Source: Prinsepia uniflora (taxonomy: Eukaryota; Streptophyta; Magnoliopsida; Rosales; Rosaceae). From it: DNA of 64,000 nt. A program made the position numbers and the translations under genes. This document shows positions 46,916-60,076 of this stretch, in pieces. The stretch covers positions 7,421,781-7,485,780 of the forward strand of contig CM064866.1 in NCBI GenBank assembly GCA_032719365.1, read 5' to 3'. Each line of letters starts with the position of its first letter. The first letter of the stretch is position 1. The notes under the pieces are model-generated. The model had not been told where the DNA came from and made no database searches. It saw only the letters and a list, made by a program, of their open reading frames with translations.

Positions 46916-49900
46916 ATGTAGAACAATAACATAATAAGATGAGCATGCATCTGATATTGTTATGCCAATCAACTAATAACATACAACCAATTAGCTGATT
47001 GAGTACAACAATTGAATTCGTGAAACCTCATAAAAGTTACAAACTTCAAGCGATGGAACACTAATGAAACGAAAAAATCACGCAACAAAATCAGTGAAGC
47101 TGATGGCATTTTGAGCTTACGACATTAAATCAGTAAACCCAATTCAATAAAAATGTAAATAAGGAAAGAGATCTAATCAGAATTACCGAAATTGAAACAT
47201 AGGCAAGTGAAATAAGAAGAAGAGCAATTAGTTACCAATGGAGATGGAAAGGAGAGGAGAGGCTGAGCAGAGCAATCGCAGGTGTAGGGCGGGCAAGACA
47301 AGGATGAAGAAGAAGGAGAATAGTTGCTAAGAAAAAAAAAACCATTAACCTAGAAAATGTTGATGAGCCCCCCACCCACGCCACACTCGCCACAGTCCAC
47401 CTTCCATTAACCTAGTCGTCAGGAGGGTCCGTACTCTGAAGCCGGTGAGATTGGCCCTTCATAACTCTAACCTTTTGTCCCCTAAAATTGAAAACACCTG
47501 AATGCCTTTACAATTAAACAGCCCCTGAACATGAACCTACCTAATCCTAAAATGCCAATTCACATTACCCTAGTCTAGATGCATTGGGTCAAGAACTCAA
47601 AACTACGAATTTTGATAATTTCCCGGAATAAATCTCCCATGGAAAGATTGGGGATTATAAACTATGTGCTTAGAATTTGATAAGCTCTTACATCTCTTTG
47701 TACCAAATCCAATACCACGACCCAAAAAATGAGTTATCTCTAATTCAGAGATTCAAGCTTTCAAAGCTTCATTAGTAGGAGAAGCAGATTCATACTATGC
47801 TTTCAAAAGTTTTGAAAGGCTTGCTGTTTTGGTTCGAAGTTCTTCACAGATCTTTGTTTGAATTATTAACAAATGAAACGGTGGAAATATGACGAGGATA
47901 CGTGTTTTTACCCTTTGTATATAAGTTTGGGCCATTTTTATAAATATGTAAAAATAAAGTTTAATTTAGATAGACCTTTTAGAGAAGAGACATTTTTGGA
48001 ATTCAAATTCCCTAAAACGGAAGTGTTAGATGAAACCCTTTTTTTAAAAAATAAAAAATTCAATCATCTTGTCATTTGTTTAAAAATATGAATAATTATA
48101 AATAAGTCCAATTTTTAAATTCAACTTATAAGTTAACCCATTATGGTAAATAGAGATAATAAAAAATAAATAACATTTTATTATCTGTCAAATTATATCA
48201 TTCTTTGTAGCCGTTATTTTTTAAACAATTACAGGTGTGTTATTACATATTATATTTATGTGCCTACCAATATCTGATTCTAGACGTACAGGTAAATTAG
48301 ATAATATTACCTACTTAACTCTTCCGTATAAATAAGATACATATATATATATAAATTCTAATTGTATTATAATAGGTATATATTTTTTAATATACCTTTC
48401 TAAAACAGAAAATAAAATAAACATGTTCTTATTAATTTACCTACAAAAAGTAATATGATAAATAACGTACCTGTAACTCTCCGACTCTTCAAAAGTATTA
48501 GATGTGATCGGATAAAACAAATATAAAATAAATATTCTGAAATTTAGTTAGAATTATCATAAGTTAATTAATTTTGAAAAATAAGTATAAAATAATAATA
48601 TTGAAAATTTGAAAGTTTCTCATCCGTATATGAAAACAGTATTTAAAAACTAAAAAAAAAAATAACAAAACCATAAAAAGAATACAGTAAAAATATAAAA
48701 TAAAAAAACAGTAAATGAAATATTTTATATGTTAAGTGGACTAATTTATAAGTTAGCCTTAAAAATTGGTCTAATTTATAATTAATACTTAAAAATACCA
48801 CTTATAAATAGATGGACAATAATTGCATCCCATCTTAGTGGTGCGAATGATATCTTCTTGTACTATTTTTTTGATTTATCGAATTGTCTTTGTATATATT
48901 CCATAACTGAAACTGTTCATTTTAAAATCATTATGTCAAGATCATCTCTATACAAAAAATGATCTTAACATGATGATTTAGAGAATGACCGATTTCGATT
49001 ATGATATATGTACAAAAATAATTTAATAAATTAAAAGATGGTACGATAAGATATCACAAGTGTGAGATGCATGTATTTTTCTAAATAGATTATGCCAACC
49101 TAATAGTGCCTAAATTTTATTCCCAAGTTGGGGCGGTATTTTAATTTTTTTTTGGTCAAGGCTGGGCTAAAATCGGCAATTTTCCATGTTTTTTTTATAC
49201 AATGATAGGGAAAGAGTAATTACATTATATATATTGGTTCTACCTCACTCTTTACAATATTCAAAATCTTATAAAAATTGAGACTTTCCAAATAATGAGT
49301 AAAAAAAAAATATCATTAGATCGTAGTGTTATAAATTTGACATTTTTTTTTAATTGGCCAAGCCATAATTTGGCGTTGTTGGGTTGGAAATCTTTCTTCA
49401 CCGGTTTTTTTTTTTTTTTTTTTTCAAGGCAAAGAATGCAATAAATAATTTAGGCCATCTGTTTAATCCACATTTAATGGTAATGACCACATTTGTATTA
49501 AAGAAAACGGTAGTGACCAAATTTGAATGCAATAAATAACTTGGGGGGCATCTGTTTAAAGACGTGGGAATAACATAGTTTTTAGGCTAGCATTTAGCTT
49601 CCTTCGACTACACTCTTGAGAAGAATCGTCGTATTTTTTAATCTTCTAAAAAGTCTTCTAAGATTATTTTTAATTTTATTGTATTTATAGTTAGAAATAG
49701 ACTTTGTACGATTAAATTTAAAATCTCCATCTCGAATAATGCTAATGTTGCATCGTTTTGGAATGTCTTCTTCGTCTAATCCTCTCCGTTTATGGCTGTT
49801 GAGGTGCCATACCTCTGTGTTTCCTGGTTCCCCAGGCCTCCTTTTTGGAGTATAATCTTAATTATCCCCCAAAAAAGAAAAAGATACGTGGGAATATCAT

Positions 49901-50226
49901 AAATTCTTACCAATAACTCCTCAAATCAAGGTTTTTATTATTAAAATACATTCTTAATTAACTTGTGAAAGTCTAAATTTTGACATTTAATCCCTTCCTA
50001 AAAAAGTAACGCCAGCTTCACTGTGTGAGCACAAGGAACTGGGAACTGGGAAGGTCACAATTTTCCTTTTTAAGAGCATGTAACAAATCACCGAGAATGC
50101 AGCACACGTGAACACCTTTTCATATCATTTGCATGAATATTTCCATTTTCAAGTCTTAATTCCTAATCAATTATTAATTAATATTAATATCAATATCAAT
50201 AATAATAATAATAAAGTTTGCGAAGA
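46916..50226. other. AT-rich intergenic region
   Basis: Long A and T runs, for example about 49403-49424. Around 47330-47400 a stretch recalls 40770-40850. A phrase with TGCAATAAATAA plus a following CATCTGTTTAA occurs twice near 49440 and 49530. AATATC/AATA repeats at 50177-50215 precede the next gene. The short ORF at 47873-48091 has no recognisable protein features. Confidence 0.5.
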
Positions 50227-50553
50227 ATGAAGGTGGTGGTGGAGATTTTGACAGGAAGTCTGTTTTATGTTCAACTGGGCAACCAGGCCACGGTTGCTGA
50301 TCTGAAGAAGGAGATTGAAGCCCAGCAGAAGCTCCCTTATGACCGTCTGATCTTGATTCTTCATCATGCCCATCATCACCCACATTCTAGCCATCTCATT
50401 AACGGTGATGTAGATGGGGCCTTGCTTGTTGATTATGGAGTCCAAGATGGGACCCACGTCTACATCTTCTTCAATCCCCTTGATGATATCGCCGGTTCCA
50501 CGAATCACCTTTTTGAGTTTAATAACTGGTCTGATTCTTCTCCTTTGGGTTAG
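50227..50553 (+). CDS. Small ubiquitin-like domain protein, 108 aa
   Basis: A single exon from ATG 50227 to TAG 50551-50553. The N-terminus MKVVVEILTGSLFYVQL, then ATVADLKKEIEAQQKLPYDRLILIL, has the beta-beta-alpha-beta pattern of a ubiquitin fold. LLVDYGVQDGTHVYIFF gives the final strand (compare LxxxGIxxxSTLHLVL in ubiquitin). There is no C-terminal GG tail, so it is probably a fold domain and not a conjugated modifier. Between the third strand and the end is a His-rich loop (HHAHHHPHSSH). Similar small plant proteins are known to me only as uncharacterised ubiquitin-like proteins. Function unknown. Confidence 0.75.
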   Translation: MKVVVEILTGSLFYVQLGNQATVADLKKEIEAQQKLPYDRLILILHHAHHHPHSSHLINGDVDGALLVDYGVQDGTHVYIFFNPLDDIAGSTNHLFEFNNWSDSSPLG

Positions 50554-50931
50554 CCCAATGATATTTTGTTTCTCCATTTTTGCTTCTTATTATATAATTA
50601 AGCAAGTGTAATTTTTATTTTCGATATTTAGAGCTCAACGAGTTTGGCTCCTTTTTGTTTTCCTTGAGTTTATGGTGAATCTCTTTTCATACGTTCGATT
50701 TCAAATTTTTTCTTATAGTTTAGATTAGTTCAGAGTAAAATATCGACTGTCCAAGATTCCGTGCATGAATACGAATATGAATATCGAAGATCACCATTTT
50801 TCTCATTCACGATGATGAAGAATTCCTCATAAACAGAAATGTCATGATACATGAAGATCTATACAATATGTAATTGTATTTGTGAAATAGCAGAAAAGTA
50901 ATGGTCAGATATAAATTTGAGAATATTGTTA
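50554..50931. other. Convergent 3' intergenic region
   Basis: It lies between the stop of the ubiquitin-like gene (plus) and the stop of the PPR gene (minus), so it should contain both 3' UTRs. No further gene seen. Confidence 0.5.
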
Positions 50932-52968
50932 CTATAGGGAGGAACTCAATTTTTCAAACCTTTTGGCCTCCGCAACTCGACCAAACCGGTTAAGCAGTCC
51001 GATGATCAGAGCATATTGTTCCTCGGACACTTTAACTTTATATACACGAGACATCAAATGGAAGATCCGGCAAGCATCATCCACAAATCCAGCCCGGTCG
51101 CAGATGGATAGGACCACCTGGAAAGTGAAATGGTTTGGAGTGAAGTCTCTGGACCTCATTTGGTCGAAAAGATAGATGGCATCCTGATACATGGCATTGT
51201 ATCCATAAGCCTCTATGATTGCAGTCCAAGTCATTGAGCCTTTGACAGAAATTGCTTCAAAAACCGACTTTGCATCATCAACGGCTCCACACCGCCCATA
51301 CATTTTCACAATCTCAGAAGCAACGAAAGGGATGGACTCAAAATTCTTCTTCAAGATATGTCCATGTATTTCCTTTCCGAGCTTCAAATTCTTATGGCAA
51401 TTGCAGATACTCAACATCCTTGCCAGTGCAACCGAATCTGGCCTGTGTTTCGACAAGAGCATTGACCTTACCACACCAAGTGCTTCGTTGGGGCACCCGC
51501 TGTCCATGTAGGAATCAATCATGGCCGTCCATAGAATCACATTTCTCTGCTCCATCTTATCGAATAGTCTTCTGGAGTACTCAAAGATGCCACATTTTGA
51601 GTACATTACCATAAGAGAAGAAATTATAGACACATTGGGCAAGAAGCAATTTTTAACAGCATAAGCATGAATCTGCTTCCCTCGTTTCAAGTCCTTTAAC
51701 TCTGCACAAACTGGAAGGACGGTGGCAACTGTGACCAAATCAGGCTTAAACCCTTCTTGCTGCATCCAAATGACTGCCCGCAATGCCTGCTCAGGCCTAC
51801 CGTTTGCTACATAACCCGACATCAAAGCTGTCCAACAAATTGCATTCCTTTCCTTTGAGTGATAAAAAACACGTCTCCCCATATCCATGTCTCCACATTT
51901 GCAATACATATCTATCAAGGCTGACTGAATGAAAATCTGCTTTGAATAACTCTTTGTCTTCACCACGAAGGCATGAACCTCCTGCCCTAGTTTTCGATTC
52001 CCAACATCTCCAATCACAGGAAGAATGCTAGTCAATATAACCGAATTCGGCCGGTGTCCATCCTCTACCATCATCCTCACATACTCCAAAGCTTCCCATT
52101 GCCGCCTATTATGGGCAAAGCCTGCAATCATGGCTCCCCATACAACAATATCCCTTTCACCCAATTCTTCAAACATAAGGCGGGCAAGCTTAATCTTGCC
52201 ACATTTGAAGTATAAATCAACCAAACTCGTCTGAACAATTGAGCTATCAATGTAACCATTCTTAACCAAAAGAGCATGCGTCTTTAGACCTTGCGCAAGG
52301 GACGAAGCACCTGCAAAGCTTTTAATCACACTAGAGAAACTATACACATTCAAATCAACACCTAATGCCCTCATCTCTGAAAAAGTATTAAGTACATCAC
52401 CATAACGCCTTCCACCCGCAATGACAGTGCCTCTAAGCAACGCATTCCACGAGTATACACTCTTGCTAGGACTTTCATCGAACAGCTGCTGTGCATCTTC
52501 CACTGCACCGAAACTAGAGTACATATATGCCAATTTTTTCCGTATGAACTCGTTGCTTTCGAGTCCATTGATCCGAATATGGATGTGGATTTGCTTGCCG
52601 TGAACCAAAGACCTTGTACGGACGCAAGCTGCGATAAGGGAAGAGAATGTAGTGGGATTAACAGGGATGCCCTGCTGGTCTAAGTAGTCCAAGATGGTCA
52701 GGGCCTCCTTGATCTTGTCGCGCCTTGCGAAGCTCTGTATCTCCTTGTAAATGGCATGTGGATTCTTGGTGTGCAGTGGCAAAGAGTCCGGAAACGCGTC
52801 GCTTTCTGCGAAAGTCGGAGCATTTCGTTGCCGTTGTAATAAAGCATTCAGCTTGAAGGTTTGATGGTTATCACAGTGATTGCAGTTGGTGGCGGTGAAG
52901 CGGATGTTTATCGGGAAAAGGTTGTGATGGAGAGCGAGAGGCGGTGATGTTACTATTACAGCTTCCAT
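50932..52968 (-). CDS. Pentatricopeptide repeat (PPR) protein, 678 aa, probably plastid-targeted
   Basis: One uninterrupted exon, as is usual for PPR genes. After a Ser/Thr/Asn-rich, acid-poor start that looks like an organelle transit peptide (about 60 residues), helical repeats of about 31-36 residues run to the end. Examples are TFSSLIAACVRTRSL, YSWNALLRGTVIAG, VYSFSSVIKSFAG, IVVWGAMIAGFAHN, AICWTALMSGYVANG, VILWTAMIDSYMDSG and MTWTAIIEAYG. No E or DYW editing domain follows. The layout resembles Arabidopsis At1g71460 as I remember it. PPR proteins bind organelle RNA; the target cannot be read from the sequence. The gene is divergent from ALG12, with 252 bp between start codons. Confidence 0.9.
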   Translation of the reverse strand: MEAVIVTSPPLALHHNLFPINIRFTATNCNHCDNHQTFKLNALLQRQRNAPTFAESDAFPDSLPLHTKNPHAIYKEIQSFARRDKIKEALTILDYLDQQGIPVNPTTFSSLIAACVRTRSLVHGKQIHIHIRINGLESNEFIRKKLAYMYSSFGAVEDAQQLFDESPSKSVYSWNALLRGTVIAGGRRYGDVLNTFSEMRALGVDLNVYSFSSVIKSFAGASSLAQGLKTHALLVKNGYIDSSIVQTSLVDLYFKCGKIKLARLMFEELGERDIVVWGAMIAGFAHNRRQWEALEYVRMMVEDGHRPNSVILTSILPVIGDVGNRKLGQEVHAFVVKTKSYSKQIFIQSALIDMYCKCGDMDMGRRVFYHSKERNAICWTALMSGYVANGRPEQALRAVIWMQQEGFKPDLVTVATVLPVCAELKDLKRGKQIHAYAVKNCFLPNVSIISSLMVMYSKCGIFEYSRRLFDKMEQRNVILWTAMIDSYMDSGCPNEALGVVRSMLLSKHRPDSVALARMLSICNCHKNLKLGKEIHGHILKKNFESIPFVASEIVKMYGRCGAVDDAKSVFEAISVKGSMTWTAIIEAYGYNAMYQDAIYLFDQMRSRDFTPNHFTFQVVLSICDRAGFVDDACRIFHLMSRVYKVKVSEEQYALIIGLLNRFGRVAEAKRFEKLSSSL

Positions 52969-53220
52969 GGCCTGTCAGCTATGGCAGTTGGCCAGAAGGC
53001 CTGTTACAGTGTTACCGCGAGTTTTGTTTTTCGAGTCTACTGACGTTTTTTCAGCTGTCTTCAAATTTTAAGCTGAAGTAAAACTGAAGCCCATTATAAT
53101 ATCCTCCAGCCAGGCCCATAAGCCCAATTTACAACTATGGAGCTTTAATCTTGTCGACCCGGAGACCCGTTAAGATTCTTCAGTGCTCTCTCGGTCTCTC
53201 CCTCTAACTCTCTCTCAACA
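52969..53220. promoter_or_regulatory. Divergent promoter between PPR and ALG12 genes
   Basis: 252 bp separate the two ATGs. Three site II cores (TGGGCT/TGGGCC on the minus strand) lie at 53088-53093, 53113-53118 and 53121-53126. A TATAAT-like sequence is at 53095-53100. A CT-rich leader (TCTCTCGGTCTCTCC...) precedes ALG12. Site II boxes are TCP-bound elements common in promoters of plant housekeeping and organelle-biogenesis genes. Confidence 0.6.
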
Positions 53221-56200
53221 ATGGCTTCCAAGTCTTCGAATTTTCTCGAGCGCTATGGTTACGATTTGCTGCTTGGATCGATAGCTGCGTTTTATGTGTT
53301 CATGGCGCCCTACACTAAGGTTGAAGAAAGCTTCAATGTTCAGGTAAAACTTTTCTTCGTCTCTGTGTGTTTGCTTGCCGATAGTGTACGAAAATGAGGA
53401 ACTTCGGAACTCTTTACTAAAAGAGGAATTAAATTATTAAATGATAATGATTTTTGGTAACAAATGCTTGTAAAATTTCAGCTGACTGATATTGAATTGT
53501 GGTTAAAGATTGCTTCTTGTTTATTTATCTTTGCTTAGAGAAAAATTTGGATGTAAATTTTCAGCGTACCAAAAGTTTAAACAACAGAAGAGGAAATGTC
53601 AAAAGCTTCCTTCTTACCTTATGCGGATTATATTAGATAGGAACTAAAGGACTACTTGAAGTTTAAATTTGGTCTGGTAACTGATAATGGGGACATGAGT
53701 TTTATATCTGGGTAGCCAACTTGTTTATCACAACGTTTTTGTTAGGGTTATTTCATTATTTTTGCATGCTAACTTTGACTTTTCTTGTTTGTTATCAGGC
53801 AATGCATGATATTCTATATCACCGACATCATTTAGATAATGTAAGTTTATTTATTTGTTCTGTCAACTGTTATGCTCTGGAATATGTTGGTCCTTTTGCC
53901 TAACTGTTTCGTTGGATGGATGCTTTCCTCTCTGACAGTATGATCATTTGGAGTTCCCTGGAGTCGTTCCTCGCACTTTCCTGGGTAAGCTGTAAAGCTT
54001 ATGTTGTTAATAGGCTTGTGAATGGAAGTTCAAACTTTAAGCAATTTAGAAGAAAATGCTTCTGGGGGAAACCCCATATTTCTAGTGCCGACTTAAATAT
54101 TTTAAATGTTTTGTCTCATAGGACCGGTCATCAGCCTAGTGGACATTGTACTGGTTTGTTGAATTATTAACATTTTCAAAAGGTTTAACTGGCTCATTAC
54201 TGTGCCATCCTCCTAGGTGCTTTGCTTGTGTCAAGTGTGGCGTCTCCATCTGTTTTAGCAATGGAATTACTGCACGTGCCAAAGATTTATAGTCTTTTTG
54301 CAGGTTAGTGTTTTAAATTGCTAGAAAATTTTCATTCTCTGGTTATTAGTTTCACGTTATGTTTTTCTCTTCATATAAATTGCTGGTGATTTTCTGTACC
54401 TGGTATTAACGCTAATGCAAGATTTGTGGCCCCTTAATGCGAGATTTGCGGCCCCTTCTTTCCTGTAGTGTAATTTCGAAGGTCATATAGTCTCATAGAG
54501 TAGTTACTTGGGGAAGACTTTGTTCATTATGTGGGACATTTCGTGGGACCGAAAAAAGGCACACCTCATATAATTACCACATGCTCGGAATCATTTGTTC
54601 TTAAAGTTCGTTACTTCTGAAAAGAAAAGAGTTCCGTGAAATTCTGTGGAGTGCTTTTCATTTCCTTTGAACATCTCTTCTATTCTAACTTTCTATTATG
54701 CTATATCATGTTTTATATTAACAGTACCTAAAAGTTTTACTGTTCCTATTTGCCAGTTCGTTTGGCACTAGGTGGCATCATATTATCTGCATTACGCTTC
54801 TTTCGTCTTCAGGTTTGTTCTTGATCAGTCCTTGCTCATTTGCATATACTTTCATCCTTCTGAAACTAGAATGTGATGCCTGTTTTGACTTTTCATGGCT
54901 GTATATCCTTTACCTTGTGATCCTAAGGCGAATATACATGCCAAAATATTCATGCTACATTGTAAGTGAAGGGGGAAAACCCTTCCTCCATATATTCTGA
55001 ATGATAACATGCCTTGCAAATTACATGAAAATTCCAACTTGCATGCCGTATTTCCATCACCCTGATGCAACAAATATTTGTGCCACAAAATCTGGATTGA
55101 TCTGGTCACTTGAATACTGTTTCCTTTATTTTTCTAATATGTTTTTTTTTTCTATTTCTTGTATGGATGTATATCCATAGTTTTCATGATTCAATTAAGA
55201 AACTTAAGTTGTCATTTTACTTCCAGTCCATTCTGCTTCTTGTATCTTATTCAGTTTAACAAAGTTATCTTTCTCTTGAGGAAATAAAGAAGATATGTGA
55301 CTATAGTTTATTTCATTTATTCAGGTTAGAGAGAAGTTTGGACCTCAAGTTGAAGCTTTCTTTGTTATATTAACTGCAGTTCAGTTCCACCTTTTGTTCT
55401 ATTGTACTCGCCCACTCCCAAATATACTAGCTCTTGGTGTAGGTAATTCTTCTCGTGCACATTTTGTTTTCTTCTTAGATGTAGAGTTTCAAAGGGGTGT
55501 ACTCATATTGGATATCTAGCTGGTCTTTGCAAATGATTGTTTGCTCCTGTAATTCTTTTTTTCCGCTTGCTTACTGCAATAATTAGTTTAGCATGTGTTT
55601 GTTTAGTTATTTTATTTTCTTAGGGCTGTTTTAATATTTTATAAGTAAGTTTTCATGAGCTTAAATTACTAGAGGAATATACTCCAAATTTTTTATGGAG
55701 CATGGGATATATATAGATGGGCTAGTATGCACCCAATATGGCTAGATATTTATGTAGTGCTCTAAATATGCATCCGTTCTCATTTTGGATATTTAGACTT
55801 GAGGATATGACAATCATGCATAATCAATATGCTCTGGAAATGAATGGGAAAAAGGGTTGTTTATGAATGCTTTTTAGTCTTTTTGGGCAGTGCTTGTTTT
55901 TATTATAAATAATTAAGGGTCAATGGTGTAAACACAGATAAAAAAGAAATGAGAGAGCCGGGAAGGAAGAGTTTTTTGTTTTTTTTTTCCTTCTCTTTTT
56001 CAGAGGGGATAGGCCGATAGTTTCTTATTTGTATCCCATAGACATGTAACTGAACAAGAGTCATTATTATTATTTTATTTTATAATATACACGTTCCAAT
56101 TGGACAGAATTCCTATAGAAGCCTGGAATCGAGAAACAAAGAGAAAGAGTTACTTGAGTACTAGAAGATGAATATAGCATCGTTTTTATAACCCTTTTAT

Positions 56201-59200
56201 ATGTTTTCGGTATGATTGTAGCCTTAGTAGTCCTTTATGCTTGTTGTGTGATGTCGGTTTAGTTTCCATTCTAATTTAAAACATGGATTGGCTCGACAAC
56301 TTGTTGAACTGTCATGGCAGCTTTTACATATTTTCTTATTATCACTTTGTAGTCAATTTGGCGTATGGATATTGGTTGAAGGGGAAACCTTATGCAGCTA
56401 TAAACTACCTGGTATACCACTATATTCTAAAATCAAATTCTGTATTATATATTCAATTCTATTTTACTGTCTTGGTACTTCAAGATACTCACTCATAGTC
56501 TTTTTACATGAACATATTGGCCGAGGATATTATATGCTCTGGTCGTTTGTCTTATTTTTTTGTGTAGACATTTTCAAAGAAATAATTTGCTTTTATTTCT
56601 TAAAGTTTCAGTTATACACTTTCCTCTTGGATGATTTTCGTATAAACTGCATCTTGTTTCAATTTGTGTCATCTTACAGATCCCTGATTTTCCATTTCAG
56701 ATTTTTGCTACGGTTATCTTTAGATGTGATGTATTGTTACTTCTTTGCCCTCTTGGCTTGCAACTTTTGTTGGTAAGTTTCTACTTGGCTTCATTAAGGT
56801 GGATAATCATTTTTTGCGATCTTGTAATTTGTGGCTAACTTTAAGAACTTGATCTTCGCTTAATGGCAGACTAGAAGAATTTCATTCTGGAAGGCTTTGA
56901 AATGCTGCAGTTTGTGTGCTCTACTGTGTATAGGTTTTATTATTTCATTGCTACTATTACCACTGCTACTAATTTCTTAAGATACATAGATCATGTCACT
57001 CTTTTTCCCCACCATAGCAACATTTTCTTAATCAGTGTGCGGGTTTGGATATTTTGCAGTGCAGGTCTTACTGTAATAGTAGATTCAATTATGTGGAAGA
57101 GGTTACTGTGGCCTGAGTTTGAAGTTTTCTGGTTCAATTCTGTTCTGAATCGAAGTTCAGAGTGGGGTGTATCCTTACAGAAATTCTTGTTTCACATTTG
57201 ATCTGCAGTGCGTGTTTTGATGTCTGTAATCATGTAATAGATATTTTGAAATTCGTTTGATATATAGGAATATTAGGCTATATCAATAGGAGTAGGTTGG
57301 TCAAATTTGGTGTATACCTTCTCCAGTGCACGTTCAAATTTGACTGTCACCTTTTTTCTTTCATTAAATGGTTGGTAACTTTGGTCCAAGAGAATGAAGT
57401 CTTATTCAAAGCATTTTCTTGAGGACCACCTTGTGTGTTGGGGGTTGAGGGCGGGGGATTGCTTATAGAAACTGCATTAACGAAGGCATTACATGCTTTT
57501 ATCTAAATGCTTGTTATTAGTTTCCTTCATTTAACTTTCTATTCAGACACAGCCGTTTCACTGGTACTTCACTTCAGCACTCCCTCGCTCATTGCTTGCT
57601 GCTTACCCTCTTTTGCTGGTAAGTCTGGTACTCGAAGAAACAAAGTATATCACTATCTGATTCATCTCCTTCATTTATAACTGGTATAAGTGTTATGGTT
57701 GCTACTTTTTTTCATTCCCCCTCTGCTTATATGTGTCCTTTGTTTTAACCGGTGCTAAAAATATCTGTCCTTTTTACGCCTTATAATGCTTCAATAATTG
57801 CAAGATGCCTGAACTGCAATTAGTAAATTTCTCAAAAGTATTTTATTTCAAAAGTCTCTCTCTTGGATAGGTAATACTATTGAGGATGAAGTTTTAAGAT
57901 ATGCTGATACTACTTTGTATTTGGGACAAACCCTTTGTGAGGATAAATGAATTATTAGCTTAGCATTTTGGCTTGAATGTTCCTTTCCTTATTTTAAATG
58001 ATTGTTCCTTTCTGGAATAGATGCAGGAATGTGAAACTTATAATTGTTGGTGAAATAAAAAATAAAATAGCGAGGGATGGGAAACTAAATGTATTTTAGG
58101 ATTAACTTTTATTCTTCCTTACTTGATACACAATGTTCTTGCAGCTTGGGGTCTTGCTTGACAGAAGGGTTCAGTTATTCATTCTTCCAGTCTTCTCCTT
58201 TGTTTTGCTTTACTCTAAGCTTCCCCATAAGGTATATTCTCATATTGTGAAAAGATTGAGGGCTTGTTCGTACAATTTAAGAGTAGATATTGAATAGATC
58301 TTATAACTTGATGATGCAGGAGCTTCGTTTTATCATTAGCTCAGTTCCCATCTTCAACTTATCTGCAGCAGTTGCTGCTGCTAGAATGTATGTGGTGTCT
58401 ATTTGTTTTATCTAAACTAATTTTTCAGGAATCTCTTCACAAAAAGATCGTCATTGCTTGATTGCACCTACTAAATAAACCTGAATGTAAAATTGTGTAA
58501 GTACTAAATAGATGTTTGTTTGTTGACCAAATTAGGTCCATAGATCTAGGCATTGGTTTCAAAAAACGAATCTCTTTAGCCAATTCAATTCTGCTGCATC
58601 ATTATGTGGCCTTGGCTTACATCATAACAACAGAGAAAATTTTAAAATGAAGGAAACAATGGAAACAAAAATTTACACTAGTTGGGATTCTTGATGTTTA
58701 AATCATTCTTATTTTTGCTTGCTCGCCCCTTTTTTGTTTTTCGGTTTCAATTACTAATACTAACAAAGAAATGAATTCTGACTTCACTTGCTACAGCTAT
58801 AACAATAGGAAGAAGACATTTTGGAAGTTTCTCTATCCAAGCATGCTTGGATTATTTTTGGTCAGGTTGGATGGTTATTTGTTTTGTTTCACTGGGTACA
58901 ATAATTTGCCACCTGCTTGACTGAATTTCTATCTTGTAGTCTAGGTTGCACTGTCATATCTTTCATGGCATCCAATGAGAATTATCCCAGTGGTCATGCT
59001 TTAAAACATCTGCATGAGACTGGTAAGCTAGCTCTCTTCTATATGAATTTGAGACTGCATTTCTCTTTTTAGCTAGAATATGATGAGAAGTATTTTGACA
59101 GGTCATCTTACTAACAATACAAATGAATTTTGGGTTCACATTGATACATTTTCGGCCATGAATGGAATATCCCGCTTCTGTGAAAATGATTCTCCATGGA

Positions 59201-60076
59201 GGTATATTTGTTTTTCTCGTAGGTTTTACTTCACTTGTAATCGCTGATGGCAGTGTTGGCTATTTAAGAAATTCAGGTGGCTTTAGACCACATTTTTGGA
59301 ATTTAAACTAGTGATATAAATATAGTGATACTCAACATCCTTACAATGCAGGTACTCTAAAGAAGAAGGGATTCCTGCAGAAGACTTATGCCAGAGAGAT
59401 TTCACCTATCTTATCAAGTGAGTATTTCCATTGTCTTCCCTTTTCTCTCAATCGGGAATATCCTCACAATCAATTGTGAGAAATATTTTCCATTTATTTG
59501 TGGTTTTCCTGCCCGCTACAATCCCACTAACTCATTTCTCTTGGACAGAAGCTTTGCATAACAATGTGTTCCTCAAAAATGAAAAGTCAGTTAATTTTTA
59601 AGCATTCTCCACATAACACAAACTGACGATTTAGCAAACTATTTTGTGATCATTGTTCTTCTAATGCTTGTGCCTTTATATGGACACAAGAGTCTGCATT
59701 CGAAAGCTTCCTTATGCTTATGGTGTTGGATGTGCTGATTGAAACCTTATGTGTTGATGCTCTCATGATGCTCTCATTAATGTTGTCTTGTTTGATTCTA
59801 TTCGTATGTAACAGTGAACATCCTGCCATCAATGGGTTCAAGTGTCTATTCACTGTGCATGGTTTTTCACGGGTTCGTTTAAGAAAGGGCTTCCCACCGG
59901 TTTTTCTGGTACAGAGTCTGTATAATTTCATATAAGTGGTTGCATTTGTGTGTTAAAATAAGTTGCTAAGTGCTTCGTCGCTGCTCCAGGTAAAAGAGCC
60001 CAAGGTTTATATTCATGGAAATGAAAGAAACAAGCATGTCATGCATAGAGCTTGGCCAGGCTGCTCTCGACTTTGA
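53221..60076 (+). CDS. ALG12: ALG12, ER alpha-1,6-mannosyltransferase of N-glycan assembly
   Basis: Nineteen exons: 53221-53343, 53799-53840, 53939-53984, 54217-54303, 54757-54812, 55325-55442, 56353-56411, 56701-56772, 56870-56933, 57065-57168, 57547-57618, 58145-58231, 58320-58387, 58797-58865, 58940-59022, 59102-59201, 59352-59417, 59815-59908, 59990-60076. All junctions are GT-AG and in phase, giving 498 aa, the family's size (about 497 in Arabidopsis, from memory). It is a multipass GT22 protein: TKVEESFNVQAMHD (from about 32) is the conserved first lumenal loop and HKELRF (309-314) the GT22 signature. The enzyme adds the eighth mannose, alpha-1,6-linked, from dolichol-phosphate-mannose to the lipid-linked oligosaccharide in the ER lumen. 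Arabidopsis EBS4 is the same enzyme. No defect seen. Confidence 0.95.

Noticed and set aside
47873..48091. 72-aa ORF in the AT-rich region
   Set aside because: Low-complexity, Lys/Phe-rich, no domain, no splice or promoter support.
56288..56776. 162-aa ORF
   Set aside because: It is an out-of-frame reading across ALG12 exons 7 and 8 and the intron between them.
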